A DNA stretch of 64,000 bases from Dendrophyllia cribrosa (GCA_024195265.1 JAJLRJ010000003.1:31038143-31102142); one strand, 5' to 3'. Positions 22,280 through 33,689 are shown, counted from the stretch's first letter. Made by a program: numbers and translations. The notes: generated by a model not told the origin, from the letters alone.

Positions 22280-23612
22280 GGCCCCGGTGGATTGGTCTAA
22301 GTGTTTGATATGTAAGAAAAAAAGAGTAGAGATCTTACTAATGTGCGCACATTCAAGGCCTGTCAAAGCATCCATTTAGCGGCAGAAAGAAAGGGAAATA
22401 GCTCCATGTTACACATTTTGAATGGTGTAAATGATGTAAATGGGGACCTTATGGCAGCCGACACTAAGTACTACAGGAACTGTTTTGTGACATATGCCTG
22501 TCCAAGGGAGAAGCTGTAGATTCAACCCATGAAAGGGCTTTCCAAGAACTTGTAATTGATCTAGCCACTGGTATCGAGCAAGGCAGAGCGTATGATGTCA
22601 CTACAAGGCAAATATCGGGATGTTCTCACACAGAAAGGTGCTGCTAATCCAGAAAGCTACACCACCCAAAATCTCAAGATATGCTTGCAAAAGAATAAAC
22701 TGATTTACTCGAGTAGCGTTAATATACAGGTTATTCTTAACGCATGGGCAGTATTCCAGCCCCCCATAAATTGAAACGTAAGCGTTAACAACAAAACACT
22801 ACAGTCTAATGAAATACATTGTGTTGCAAGCTTAATAAATAAAGAGATAAAAAATGCACAGGCTTTCCAACCAAACCTCTTAACACTCAAGATGTCAGTA
22901 TGGAAAATGCCAGACTGCCTGTATTTGCTAATCAAGCTGCTAGTCACGACATGCCATTACAATGGTGATCTATCAAAAGTAAAGGTTTGGTCCAGATCCA
23001 CCCCCCAACCTGGTAGAACAGAGAGCCAAGCGGCATACATTACAGGCAACCGGCACCTTGTACGACATGGAAGAGTGTCCTGTTGGAGGAACATGTCCAG
23101 CTGTTACTGATCACGTTGGTTTTGTTGACATGGAGTGGTACAAGGATATGAACGATGAATTCCCATCGCTCGTAATGCTGATTTTATCTGGACTCTTCTT
23201 TGACTTTGTCCCAAGAAATTTGGAGAAGCTGTCATTGCAGAAGTATTGGGCAAGCAAGCAACACTATTCTCTATCCTGAGATGCCCATAGTCAGCAATAT
23301 TGGCTTCTGTCCAATGGTCAAAGGATCATACAATGACTATTCTACCATCTACACAGTACTAAAACATGTACAGAAGATAAGCACCGCGATGGGTCAATTG
23401 CGATATATAGCAAGGCAAAGGAAATTCAGTGGAGATTTCCTGATGAGTTCTCTAACGTAGTGGTACGCATAGACAGATTTCACATTGCTCTGAACTTTCT
23501 CTCCCTGCTAGGGAACTGCAGATTGTGAACTTGATGATTTCTTGGTTGAGTCAAGTGTATACGCTGCTGGTTCAACGTCCACTTTAATGAAGGGGAAATC
23601 TTACAACCAAGG
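22280..23612 (+). pseudogene. Decayed member of a second repeated cnidarian family
   Basis: Plus-strand pieces in changing frames read as one protein. WSKCLICKKKR is near 22290. LTNVRTFKACQSIHLAAERK lies at about 22336-22395. ADTKYYRNCFVTYACPREK lies near 22460-22515. The frame at 22592-22774 has SLQGKYRDVLTQKGAANPES and NIQVILNAWAV. At about 23265-23510 are EMPIVSNIGFCPMVKGSYND, then VVVRIDRFHIALNFLSLLGN; at about 23530-23612 is LVESSVYAAGST...MKGKSYN. The order of a C-x2-C start, a YYRNC motif and a later FHIALNF segment matches, from general familiarity, an uncharacterised family expanded in anthozoans and probably mobile. It has multiple frameshifts. The end runs straight into Gypsy integrase. 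Confidence 0.5.
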
Positions 23613-24201
23613 AATAGAGGCATGTATACGCAAGGCTAGGGAGTCCCTCTATTGGCCACATAGTGCAACAGAGATCCGGGAGTACTTTGGCTAACAGAAG
23701 GGATCAAGCAAAGGAGCCGATGGTACAACATCAGTTCGTGGCACGCCCTTGGGCTAAAGTGGCAGCTGATTTTTGTGACCTTGATGGAAGGACACTACTA
23801 GTGACTTGTGACTACTACAGCAATTATATTGAGGTAGTCCGTTAGAGTTTGAGATCAGTCACTTTGAACAGTTATCAAGGAGCTCAAGGCAGTGTTTGCA
23901 AGATTTGGGGTCCCAGATAATGGGGCACAGTTTAGTTCAGCTGAGTTCTGTGCTCGCCAAGACTTGGATGTTTGAGCATCAAATGTCATCACCAACCTAG
24001 CCCCAGTCCAATGGAAAGGCAGAGAATGCCGTGCAAACAATCAAGAGATGGCTCACAAAGTGTAAGGCATCAGGGGGATTGGAGTTCCAGGTGCTGCTCG
24101 ACTGGCGTAACACACCAACGGCTGGAATTGGAACCAGCCCAGCTTAGCGCCTCATGGGTCGTCGTTGTAAGGCACTGCTTGTAGTCGCTGGGTCTTTACT
24201 A

Positions 24202-25008
24202 AGGACTTTAAGATACGGTGACTATGGACTACCGACTACGGACGGAACAAAAATTAGGACTGGGACGAGACACATTTGCTCTTACTTCCTACTGTCGCAA
24301 GTTCACGACGGTGCGTAGCCGACAAATTTCACGTAGTACAGAGTACGGAGTCATGAAAAATGTATGAAAAAGGAAGTTTTAAGTTAGAATATTGACTGAG
24401 GAGTTTCTTCTTTCTAACACGTAAACTAAAAACCACCTCTGGAGCAATTTCAAGTGCTTTTGAACTCAGAAAAGCGAACAATTTACGGCTAACTTTTGTT
24501 TACTAAATTTGACAGCCACATTGTTTAACTATATTCTGTATATTCACACGAGCAACAAAACTTAAAATGTTAACACTCTCTTTGAACTGTGCCGGAACTC
24601 TAAGAACCTCGGCCAAACGAGGAAGATCTTCCTTGCTCACTCTAAACTCAATTAAGCATTCACTTGAATCAAAGGAGTCAAGTAAAAAACCATGGTACTC
24701 CCAGTATGATTTGTAGGCATCAAACAAAAGTACAGATTCTTCTTCGTCTATTATTTCATCTGCTGAAGCGTAAACCTGGGCATTTTGTACTTTTCTAAAA
24801 GACATATTTCAGACATAATATATAAAAACAATGCGAGCCTTGTCTGGTGTGTACTACGCTCTGTGTTCGTAGTCCGTTGTCTGTATTCCGCGTTCTTAAC
24901 TTCGTATTTTCACGCCACTCGTTGTGTACTCGACCCAGTGCTCCATGGAAAGAAAAACGGCGTCCAACCGTAGTCCGTAGTCCGTAGTTGCCGTATCTTA
25001 AAGTCCCT
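24202..25008 (-). mobile_element. PIF/Harbinger-like non-autonomous element
   Basis: The ends are inverted (aggactttaagatacgg at the left, the complement of ccgtatcttaaagtccct at the right). Subterminal repeats of tagtccgtagtccgtag and ggactaccgactacgg follow. The Gypsy integrase reading resumes exactly after it, and tacta occurs at both junctions, so the target duplication is 3-5 bp. The only coding remnant is the minus frame at 24805-24503. Confidence 0.7.
24503..24805 (-). pseudogene. N-terminal piece of a Harbinger-type transposase
   Basis: A 100-codon minus frame starts MSFRKVQNAQVY and contains LFDAYKSYWEYHGFLLDSF and SSECLIEFRVSKEDLPRLAE, resembling the region before the DDE_Tnp_4 catalytic core of Harbinger-type transposases. 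The catalytic domain is absent, so the host element is an internal-deletion derivative. The assignment rests on motif resemblance only. Confidence 0.55.
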
Positions 25009-25207
25009 ACTAAAGCCCAGACACTCTACAGAGGAAGAAACGTCCAAACGCACAGGTACCAAGGAGCGTCAGCGGCACTACTATGATAGGAACACTAAGT
25101 CTCTACCGCCCATCAGCATCAGAGAGTCAGTACGCATGCACCTGCTAAGACAGAAGATCTGGAGCACTGGTAGCTGCACTGGGTTAGCTGGTCCGAGGAG
25201 CTATGAT

Positions 25208-25785
25208 TGAGACACCGGCTGATTAAATCTCATCGATAGTAGTACTTCAGAAGAGTAATGGCAAAATTAGGTTCTGCATTGACCCTAAACCACTTAACAA
25301 AGAGTTGAAATAAAATCATTATCCATTCCAAGTGATGGATGATCTGTTACCCAAACTGTCCCAAGCTCGGGTCTTCAATGTCATGAATGCCAAAAATGGT
25401 TTCTGGCATGTGCCACTAGACATGGAGAGCAGCTACTTAACCACCTTCAGAACACCCTGGGGGGTGGTACTGGTGGTAAAGAATGCCATTTGGCATATCC
25501 CCTGCACCAGAGGAATTCCAAAGGTGCCTGTACAATGCCCTGGAGGGTCTGGAAGGAGTGGTTCCAATGTTCAACGACATACTAGTCTGGGGCTGGGAGA
25601 ACTAGAGAAGCAGTCCTGGACAACAAGAACCTAACCACCCCACATGATCGCTGCAATCAAGTGGAATCAAGCTAGGCTGAACAAAAAGAAGCTGAAATTC
25701 AGACTCGTCAAAGTTTCCTTCATGGGTCACACCATCACTTTGAAGGGCTTGAAGCCTGACCCTGCAAAAGTACGGTGTGCGTGAT
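25208..25785 (+). pseudogene. Ty3/Gypsy reverse transcriptase fragment
   Basis: It begins with ISSIVVLQKSNGKIRFCIDP (about 25227-25290). It continues with HYPFQVMDDLLPKLSQARVF, NAKNGFWHVPLD and SSYLTTFRTPWG. After a frameshift it reads MPFGISPAPEEFQ and FNDILVWG in place of the catalytic YxDD motif, then NKKKLKFRLVKVSFMGHTIT to about 25775. It breaks off after that. The order integrase then reverse transcriptase on one strand is not the usual Gypsy order, and no RNase H follows. The simplest reading is a rearranged or chimeric pair of fragments. Confidence 0.8.
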
Positions 25786-26004
25786 GACGTAATCATAACA
25801 CAGTTCACAAGTGCCTTTGGTATCGTTTTTTAGGCATGTTGTGTTCGAGGAAGCCATGATGGCATAGGATCGGGGAAACTCCTGAAATCTGTACAGAACA
25901 CGAGTCTTATTGAACCCGATTGTGTAATCCTTTGTTAATCGAGCCTGTTGGAGCCTAAACATTACAGTCCAAAGAATAAAGATTCTTTACATGGTCCTTT
26001 ACAA

Positions 26005-28090
26005 TGTTAACCTTCCATGGAAGGCCACACACCCACCACTCCCTGACAACTGAGCAAGCGAAGATTAAGGAGCTTACTAAATCAATTTTGCAAGGAGCCT
26101 GAGGTCCTAAAGGAATATGACAGTGTTATTAAAGAACAAATTGAAAGAGGAATTGTTGAAGTTGTGGACAGTGAAACCAGGCCAGAGACTTACCTAGTCC
26201 ATTACATTCCCCATCATGCGGTCATTAGAAGGGACAAGTCAACAACAAGACTATGAATTGTTTACGATGCCTCAGCCAAGTCAGACGGAGCTTCACTTAA
26301 TGACTGTCTCCATTCAGGTCCTGCTCTCTCACAAGGCAACTTTGACATTATGTTAAGATTTTGCAACCACGAAGTGGCACTTGTAGGGGACATTGAGAAG
26401 GCCTTCCTTATGGTCCATATCACTGAATCAGACAAAGACGTGCTTCAGTTGCTGTGGATTGATGACATCAACAAGTCTCAACCAGAAGTAATCACATTGA
26501 GGTTTACACGAGTGGTATGTGGTCTGTCCGCAAGTCCGTTTTTACTGAATGCCACTATCAAGCATCACTTGACATCTGAGGACAGTGATGTGGATAGCAC
26601 CTTTGAGCTTTATTTGAAATCCAAGATGTGACTGGAGGAAGGTGGTTTTAATCTGCAAAAGTTTATCACCAACTCAGCAGAACTGCGAGCAAAGATTGAG
26701 AACAATGAAGGATTGCTTTCCGGAGGGAAAGAACCACAGTCTGGAGGGAATGCTAAGAGCGAACAAATCGTCCATACACCAGCTGGAGAGGTGAACACAA
26801 TTGAAGAAGCCATGGCCTATTCGAGAAGTATGCTTGGTGCCCGAACTGTCGAAGATTCTGGGAGGCAAAAGATCCTAGGAACTCTGTGGGACTTTCACAA
26901 CGACAACCTAGTGTTTGACGTCACAGACACTGCATCCTTGGCCAGGTCGACAGAGCCAACAAAGAGAAATGTAATCAGTACAGCAACTAAATCCTATGAT
27001 CCACTGGGCGTATTCTCCCCAATTACAGTACAGTTTAAAATCCTGTTCCAAGAACTGTGCAAGGACAAGAAGGACTGGGTCGACCCGTTGGAAGGTTGTT
27101 GCAAGTCAACATGGCAGAAGCTGGTGACACAATTGCAAGAAGTGCAACCCATTATCCTCTCCAGATGCTATTATAAGGGAACAGTAGGGCAAGTGATTTC
27201 GAGTGAATTGCATGGGTTTTGCGATACAAACTAAGATATAGATATAGATGCGATACATCTGCAAGGGCCTACGGAGCTGTAGTTTATCTGCAGATCATCG
27301 CGACATGTGGCACTTATGTCAGATATGTGCCTTCAAAAACCCGTGTTGCTCCCCTCTCAAATCAAACCATTCCATGCTTAGAACTGTTGTCGGAGAAGGA
27401 AGCTTGTACCTGTGGAGTGTTGGAACCATTGTCCTGGAGTAGACAACCCCGCAGATATACCCTCTAGGGGTATTGATCCTCGTGATTTGAATGCCAATGC
27501 TCTATGGTGGAGTGGTCCTAAGTGGCTTATCAGTTTTGGAAGACCAGAGGTTCAGAATGAATTGGGCGATGGATTACTTCCCCAGAAATGAAGGCAAGCG
27601 ATTGAAGGGCAGCACAGAGTGGGGGCCTTTCTGTGCTTATTGTGAACAATGAATCTATCTCATTGAGTAATGTCATTCACTGAGTCATTCAGTAGCCTGG
27701 AACGTCTGTTACGAGTTACGGCCCTGGTCATGAAATTCATCAAGCTTCTGAAGGCCAAACAGTGGGGACAAGAATGAGAAGCCAATGATAACGAGTGCAG
27801 ATTTAGAACAAGTCGAGCTGTGTTGGATCAAGGACGTGCAAAAATTCTTGAAGAACAAAGAGAAGCTCAGGTCTTGGAAACAACAGTGGAGTTTGTTTGA
27901 AGATGACAAAGGGGTTGTGAGACTTGGAAACTCCGATCTGATAAATTCTACAAAGCACCCTATTCTACTTGACACCAACCACCATTTCACTACACTAGTT
28001 GTTTGGAGCTGTCATCTCCGAGTTAAGCATGGGGTGTTAAGGAAACAATTGGTCCCGAAATACTCCGACTGTTGTAAACGACAAAATATC
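26005..28090 (+). pseudogene. Second, decayed BEL/Pao pol
   Basis: Plus-strand pieces in order. About 26100-26340: PETYLVHYIPHHAVIRRDKS and IVYDASAKSDGASLNDCL (reverse transcriptase). 26350-26631: VALVGDIEKAFLMVHI and RFTRVVCGLSASPFLLNA, ending at a TGA. 26713-27234: connection region with KSYDPLGVFSPITVQFKILF and HGFCDT, the start of RNase H. A 29-bp interruption follows, bounded by tgcgatac at 27220-27227 and 27249-27256. The RNase H region continues with ARAYGAVVYLQ; then come NPADIPSRGIDPRDLNANAL (about 27445) and a pre-integrase region at 27785-28060 (ADLEQVELCWIKDVQKFLK, HLRVKHG). The integrase core is missing. No LTRs were recognised. Compared with the 10-16 kb copy it is old and from a different subfamily. 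Confidence 0.82.
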
Positions 28091-28099
28091 GACGTCGTT

Positions 28100-29085
28100 A
28101 CATTACGCATTGATCTTCTACTTCATGTAACAAGTCACGTAAGGGAAACGTCAGTGAAACCATATGAACATTACATCATATCTCACCGTATATGAAGTAC
28201 TTAGCCAATTTTTTATCACTCTAACATAGTGTCTACGTGCTACGCACTAGACACAAAAAGTAAAGGCAATGGCAAAGAAGGACAGCACCAGAAACCCCGT
28301 ATGCATCAGGGACATTCACTGGTTAAATTATGGCTGGGGGAAGTAGAAGATCCAACAACTAGGAGGGCTAAGATGGAATATCATCCAGACGAGGTGTGGA
28401 TCAGGTTCAGCATTTCAAAAACTGAGCCATGGAAAAGAGTAAAACTCACCACCCACGACACACACCAAGATTCCCCACAACAATTGCACTAAAAAAAAGA
28501 AAGTCGATGACCTGCAGAAAATGACAAGAAAACACATTCCCGTGCCACAGAGGTCATTTTACATCAACTTGAAAGTTACAGATAATAAGGATAACGATGA
28601 CCAATGTACATGAAAGAAATCATTTAACTTACCCTCCACCAACGTCAGCATAACTTAAAGGTTACTATTTTTGAGGGATTGTTTCAATTATAGTAAATTG
28701 CTGATACAAAGATTGGCAAAGATGCTCAAGTATGTTAAGCCATGGCCCAGACGGGATAGTGGAGAAATTAAGGAAAAAATTATTGTAAAGTGCACAATTA
28801 ATGAATAGCCACCAAACTTGGCAGGTGTATAGAACTTATCCTTAAAAAAACAACTGATCACGTGACCTGTCATACCATTTTAAATTGTTCAGCACAAAAA
28901 CGAAAATGGGCTGACGACACAACACACAAATAAAGGCGTTTTTATGTACAGCACATCATGCCCTGCAAACATCTGTCCTGTATGGGTGACAACAAAGACC
29001 AACTGGTGGAATATTTTGATAAACATTGTTGATTACCATTCAGGACAGGAAACAATATAACAACTTCATAAGCTTTTAAATTGGT
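28100..29085. other. No clear gene
   Basis: An 87-codon plus frame at 28229-28492 has no domain I recognise. The rest is AT-rich with only short frames. Confidence 0.35.
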
Positions 29086-29091
29086 GCTTAC

Positions 29092-29169
29092 TTTCCTAGT
29101 ATCTAATGAATTCGGCAGCCCATTCACCTTCAAAATAGCGTTCTCAAAAGAAATTGAAATGGGCGCCAT
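29092..29169 (-). other. Candidate orphan first exon
   Basis: On the minus strand an ATG (29169-29167, context aaaATGGCG) opens 26 codons (MAPISISFENAILKVNGLPN and six more) and ends in phase 0 at a GTAAGC donor (29091-29086). No downstream exon was recognised. It may be the first exon of a repeated cnidarian gene family, or chance. Confidence 0.3.
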
Positions 29170-29645
29170 TTTGTGGCAAACGGCCGAGGTCTTAACACTG
29201 ATGAGAAACTGGCAACTAAGCAGATAGGTTGAATGCGCTAACACGATGTACTGAAGACCCTTGAGTAGGGTCGCTAGCCAATAAGAACATCGCCTTGAAA
29301 CCATAACAAAGATGGCGGACGAAAGTGATCAAAACAGCATGTACAGGATGATCAATTTTAGTGAATTTACAACATGTTTATTGACATAAAAATAGGAATT
29401 AAAAAAACATCTGAATGAATTTACTAGTTTTATTTCTAAGTTATTTTACAGTGACTGTGCTAAATAATAAGTCAGTTTCATGCAAAGAGTTGACAGCCAC
29501 AAAACAATCTTTCCTCTTCTAAAAAAATGCTCTCTTCGGTCAAAACGGTTTCCTGAATTCACTTACAATACTCTGCGCGGGCTTCAGGTAAAATTTAATC
29601 CATTGCGCATGCAAAATTCTGTAGATTTTGGTGGGCAGTTTCAAA

Positions 29646-29832
29646 ATGACGGATAGAGTTTGCTGTGGGTTTGCAAGAGTCTTCCTTTGGGAGACCAAAG
29701 CAGCTTCTTTACAGAATATTAATCGTCATTCTCATGAGTCACAGGCTCAGTTTATCAAATGTCTACTTGAAGAAAGATTCCACCTGTACGTCAAACAATT
29801 TCAAGACTACAAGCCATTCTTAATGAACAAAG
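29646..29832 (+). other. Candidate first exon, unknown protein
   Basis: An ATG at 29646 (tcaaaATGAC) starts MTDRVCCGFARVFLWETKAA and runs 62 codons to a possible donor AAAG|GTAAAT at 29832, phase 1. The frame itself stays open to 30011 (122 codons from this ATG). The protein has an early CC pair and is otherwise basic-aromatic; I recognise no domain. A LINE fragment begins just downstream, so the locus may be truncated by it. Confidence 0.3.
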
Positions 29833-30062
29833 GTAAATATACACTTTCAAGCAAAGAGATGGAATTTATTTCCACAAATTTACGTGAAAAGCAAAATGTA
29901 TATTTCCCTATTAAAAGCATTCTCAAAATTACATCGACAGTTGCATTCTTAAGAAGCTACAAAATCATTGACGAGAAAATACTCCACTGGAGGAAGCGAT
30001 CTAAAAAGTAAGCCTGTCTTGCACAGTTCTCCTCTGCTAAATGGGCGCAAACAGCAGAGCTT

Positions 30063-30655
30063 CGAAGGAATCTGCACGGCCTTCAAAAGTGCAAGTGCTG
30101 CATGATTCAACGTCAAGCTGCCAGATTTGTCTATGACTATTCTAGATATAGCCATGTTTCATCAATGATTACAAGCTTAGCTTGGGACACCCTTGAACAG
30201 CGTAGACTACTTAATCAATCATGTATGTTCTATAAGATTCTTCAGGGCCATGTTGGCATAAATTTTCGCCATGAAGTGCATCCTATAGAAAGAAAATCTC
30301 GGCTCCCAAATCACCAGCCTTTCCGACAGATTTCGTGTAATAATGATACTGTATTTTTAAGTTTTCTTTCTATCCTAGATGCATTATAACATGGAATAAT
30401 CTCCCTTTCGTTATATTACCCTCAAGCAGTGATGCATTCAAAGCTACTGCATTGCCTGCTATTAGATCTTTTGTATAGTTTTGCTTTTTAATTACTTTTT
30501 AATTATTTCCAAATAGACCGCTGCCACTCTAGCCATAAATTCATTGTTTTACTGTTTTAATCCATGTTTACATATTCAGTTTTATATTTATACTTATTTA
30601 TATCTCCCAGTATAGTTTTTACTGTTTTAAGAGCAAATGATTAAAGATTAAAGAT
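30063..30655 (+). mobile_element. 5'-truncated CR1/L2-like LINE 3' end
   Basis: The C-terminal end of a LINE reverse-transcriptase protein reads MIQRQAARFVYDYSRYSHVS, then WDTLEQRRLLNQSCMFYKI (30102-30240), followed after a frameshift by the final WNNLPF-type segment near 30390-30475. The 3' end carries the short repeat attaaagattaaag, typical of L2/CR1 clade tails. The endonuclease and polymerase core are missing, consistent with ordinary 5' truncation on insertion. Confidence 0.75.
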
Positions 30656-30809
30656 CTGTTAGCGAAACATTTCCTGAAAGCAAACAAAACCGCCATAAGT
30701 ATAAGGGCTCTTTCAGTGAGATTAAAAACACGTCAACAAATCATGTCCCGAAAAAGGCTAAACCAACTAAAGGAGAGCTTAAAGATGTTGGAGAAATGAT
30801 ATTTTCTAC

Positions 30810-31578
30810 TTAGGAAAAATATTGCAAAAAAAAAACTTGGCAAGCCTTTCAGTGAGGTGCTACTTGCTGTTTCAAAGTTATACCTTCAGGAAAAGCAAAC
30901 CGAAGGGAATGCCTAAGGGAACTTCAGTTTACAGAAGGTTATGGATCATATGAAACTGCATCAATGATGCTAACAGAAACGATGCAATTTATGAATGGCG
31001 ACAATCCCTCCGTTGAGTTTGAGGATGGCACACAGAAGGATGGGCACTTTAGCTGCTCTGGATGTGGTGGAGACATGAGATGGGCTTATAAGTATGACTA
31101 CCTGGCTCACCAAAAGTACCAAAGCCTTGAAGAAAAACAAAACCTGGTACTAAAAGGAAAGTTTGGAAAGTCTGATGCTGCATACCCTTTCAAATCCCTC
31201 AAAGTAAAACAGATCAGAGCTAACTTGAACTCAACAGGAGTTGATTCCAGCGGCAATAAAAACAAACTCCAAGAAAGGTTAACAGATTTGCTGAGAGGCA
31301 TGAGCCAGGTACCTACTTTGCTGTTTGGGTCACAGGGGAATTCACTTGCTGAGTTTCATCTACAAGAATATGAAGTCCTATTCTTTGAACCTCCACACAC
31401 TTGCCTCAACCACATAGCTAACATCCTCACAGAATTGCCTCTACATATGACTGATATTGATGTTCTGCTACTTTTCAAGGAAATAACCACATTAACCTTA
31501 AAGAAAGAGAAACTTTGTGCAACAGACTACAGAAGAGCCATCTTGAAGGAACAATTGTCGTTAACAAATGTATTTTAG
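30810..31578 (+). pseudogene. SAP-motif protein fragment of a repeated cnidarian family
   Basis: The main frame is 30964-31578 (204 codons from the first ATG) and is open further upstream: RRECLRELQFTEGYGSYETA comes before that ATG. It then has a zinc-ribbon-like FSCSGCGGDMRWAY, LAHQKYQSLEEKQNLVLKGK, and a SAP-like DNA-binding helix pair (FKSLKVKQIRANLNSTGVDS through LQERLTDLLRG, about residues 77-116). At about 30850 an upstream piece (LLAVSKLYLQEK) lies in another frame, so there is at least one frameshift. The family is uncharacterised; a link to mobile DNA is inferred from its repetition here and at 41.8-43.5 kb. Confidence 0.5.
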
Positions 31579-31579
31579 T

Positions 31580-32340
31580 GGTATTAAAATATGCGACATG
31601 GCATACCATGAGAAAATTCCAACCAAGTACATAGTCTATGAACAGCTGTCAACAAACAGGTTAAATCTGAAATATACAACAAATGGTCACAAAGTTCCGG
31701 AACGAAAAAATGTGTCTGGTGAAAATTTACTTTTTCCACAATAGTTCAAGATTCATTTGTACAAAAAAGATACATGGAAATAAGTACACAACATATTCTG
31801 TATAATAGATATGGAAATAGAAAATTGTTATTTTTAATTGAGAACCACACTGATATAGCTTGATGTAACTAACACCTACAACAGCTATCGAATTACAAAC
31901 ACACAATAAATTTCAAGTAGAAATCAAGCATGGGCTCCTGGCATAAGCTTTATACATGTACATCCTGTGCCAGCTGTTCAGTTGTGTTTCTTGCATAACG
32001 CTACTGGCCAAAAAGCTTGTACCCCACGTTTGTTTAGTGAACAAAAGTACAACGAACAGTTCTCACAAGAGCCTCACATCTCTAAATATTATTATAAATT
32101 CCAACAACTCCAAAAACTGAAAACATATTTTGAATGTAAAATGGCAACACACGACAGAACGTTAAAAGTACTTCGGACAAAACAGTTCAAACAAGGCCGG
32201 CCAAGAAGTGTGTGATCATTTTCATCACTGATTCAGTTACATCTGATTCTTCATAAACTCAACAACAACAAGAATGTCAACAAAACAATGTTACTAGTTT
32301 GAATTAATGAGCAAAGTTCAGGTCACGGATATTACAATAA
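31580..32340. other. No gene seen
   Basis: AT-rich spacer. The 82-codon frame at 31967-32215 has no recognised motif. Confidence 0.4.
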
Positions 32341-32345
32341 AGTAA

Positions 32346-33379
32346 TCAAAGAAAACCATAAGCTCCAGCCGAGCTCGACTTGACTCTCTCTACTGAAGGG
32401 CTACCAACAAAGTATCCCTGGGAAGGCAAATATGCGGCAACTTTAGCGTGATGATAATGTTCAATGATCAGAGGCAACTGCCAGTCACCCTCTTCAGGTT
32501 TCCATTGCGGGATTTCATTCTTCAATGCTTGTTGCAACACTAGTAGATCTTTGTCGAGCTTCAAGCGGTCGGTGTATTTGGGCAAGTTCTGCATACGCAA
32601 TCTGGGCCGCATAACAGCGAAAAAAACCCGATGTTGATTTTACCCTCGCCGCCAAGAAGTTTACTTGTTCGCTCTTTCGCTTTTCCTGCTGCTTCTGGAG
32701 GTCTTTGAGTTCCGCTTGCAGAGATGAAACTGTGTTTCTCTCGGATCTTACAGTTGTTGCTACTTTCACAGGGTCTCGCTTTACAGCTGGCTTTCGTGTG
32801 ACCACTTCGATGACACCGATTACAAATCCGGCCACGAACAGCGGCTAAAGGAGTCAATTCTTCCTGCTGAGCTTTGAGTTTCTGTAATTCACCAGAAGCA
32901 CTGGTAATTTGCACTTCAAGAACAAGTAAATTTTCCTTCATTTCTGTTGCCTTTTTATTCAGTGGTTTCTTCTGTCCGCAAGCACTTGAGGACGCGAAGT
33001 TGCAAGCTGTTGGCGGTATAAAAATATTCGCCGGCGGGAACGGCAACAACGTTGGGAAGTTGTTGGAAGAACCACCAGTACTAGTACTGGAGTTTGCACA
33101 TGTACCGCCATAACTGTTGAACCTCTGGGAAAGTTCTATTGGCTTGAGTGGTATTCTCTTGTTTTCCGTGTCGACGACAGCCTTGATCTTGCATTCCAAG
33201 ATACGCTTTTCCGCCAGAAGTAGTTTTTCTGGAGACGGAAAGAAAGCATCTATGTCGCCTGGCCGAAGGTACTTTGGCGAGCTTAAAGTTTTAAAACCAT
33301 GGTTTTTGAATTCTGCGCTGCACCTTTCCAGGTGCAATTCTCCTGGAAGGTTTTTAAGCCAGTTGTAAAGTTTCCTCAT
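32346..33379 (-). pseudogene. Zinc-knuckle protein split over three frames
   Basis: Minus-strand reading starts at the ATG at 33379 (an in-frame TTG lies three codons upstream). The first frame reaches 32561 and holds LYNWLKNLPGELHLERCSAE (SAM-like or helical), a Ser/Pro-rich linker, a coiled coil (LLVLEVQITSASGELQKLKA) and a CCHC-type knuckle CNRCHRSGHTKASC. Coding character then moves to a second frame (32835-32515, QAELKDLQKQQEKRKSEQVN) and a third (32612-32346, LKLDKDLLVLQQALKNEIPQ, then WKPEEGDWQLPLIIEHY). The frames overlap and read as one protein with two shifts. Zinc knuckle plus coiled coil suggests a Gag-like or nucleic-acid-binding protein; the family is not identified. Decay is likelier than programmed frameshifting. 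Confidence 0.5.
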
Positions 33380-33689
33380 CTTCGCCAAGAATTAAAGAGC
33401 ATTCTACGAAATACAATACGAGCTACCTTTGCAAGGAGGCGTGCCCGTCAAAACAAATTCGCGCTCTCTGATTGGTTAACTTGTAAAAAAGTTTGTTGGG
33501 TGGCTACGGTAAGGCGCGTCGCACTGTAAGGTGGCCATCGCCCTATGCAATGAAGCTTCCTCCAACCAAACAGTGTTAAAAATCCTAAGTGGCTTTGAAA
33601 GAAAGGAGTTTCTGATAATCTACATGACAAGTTTTTCCTGGATGTCTCTTTTCCTAATCCAGAGGATCCATATAGCAGGCCCATTTTTA

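Larger units (their letters stand above)
23610..25213 (+). pseudogene. Ty3/Gypsy integrase fragment, interrupted
   Basis: Integrase starts with GIEACIRKARESLYWPHSA near 23611. The H2C2 zinc-binding cysteines that should follow are missing. Next come EPMVQHQFVARPWAKVAADF (first catalytic D region, 23718-23780) and VTCDYYSNYIEV (to 23841); the second D region is damaged. The last part (24005-24180) has the QSNGKAENAVQTIKRWL segment with the catalytic E and DWRNTPTAGIGTSPAQR. A Harbinger-like insert splits it at 24202. It resumes at 25009 with ERQRHYYDRNTKSLPPI and LRQKIWSTGSCTGL, ending near 25205. Stops and frameshifts are frequent. LTRs were not found. Confidence 0.8.
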
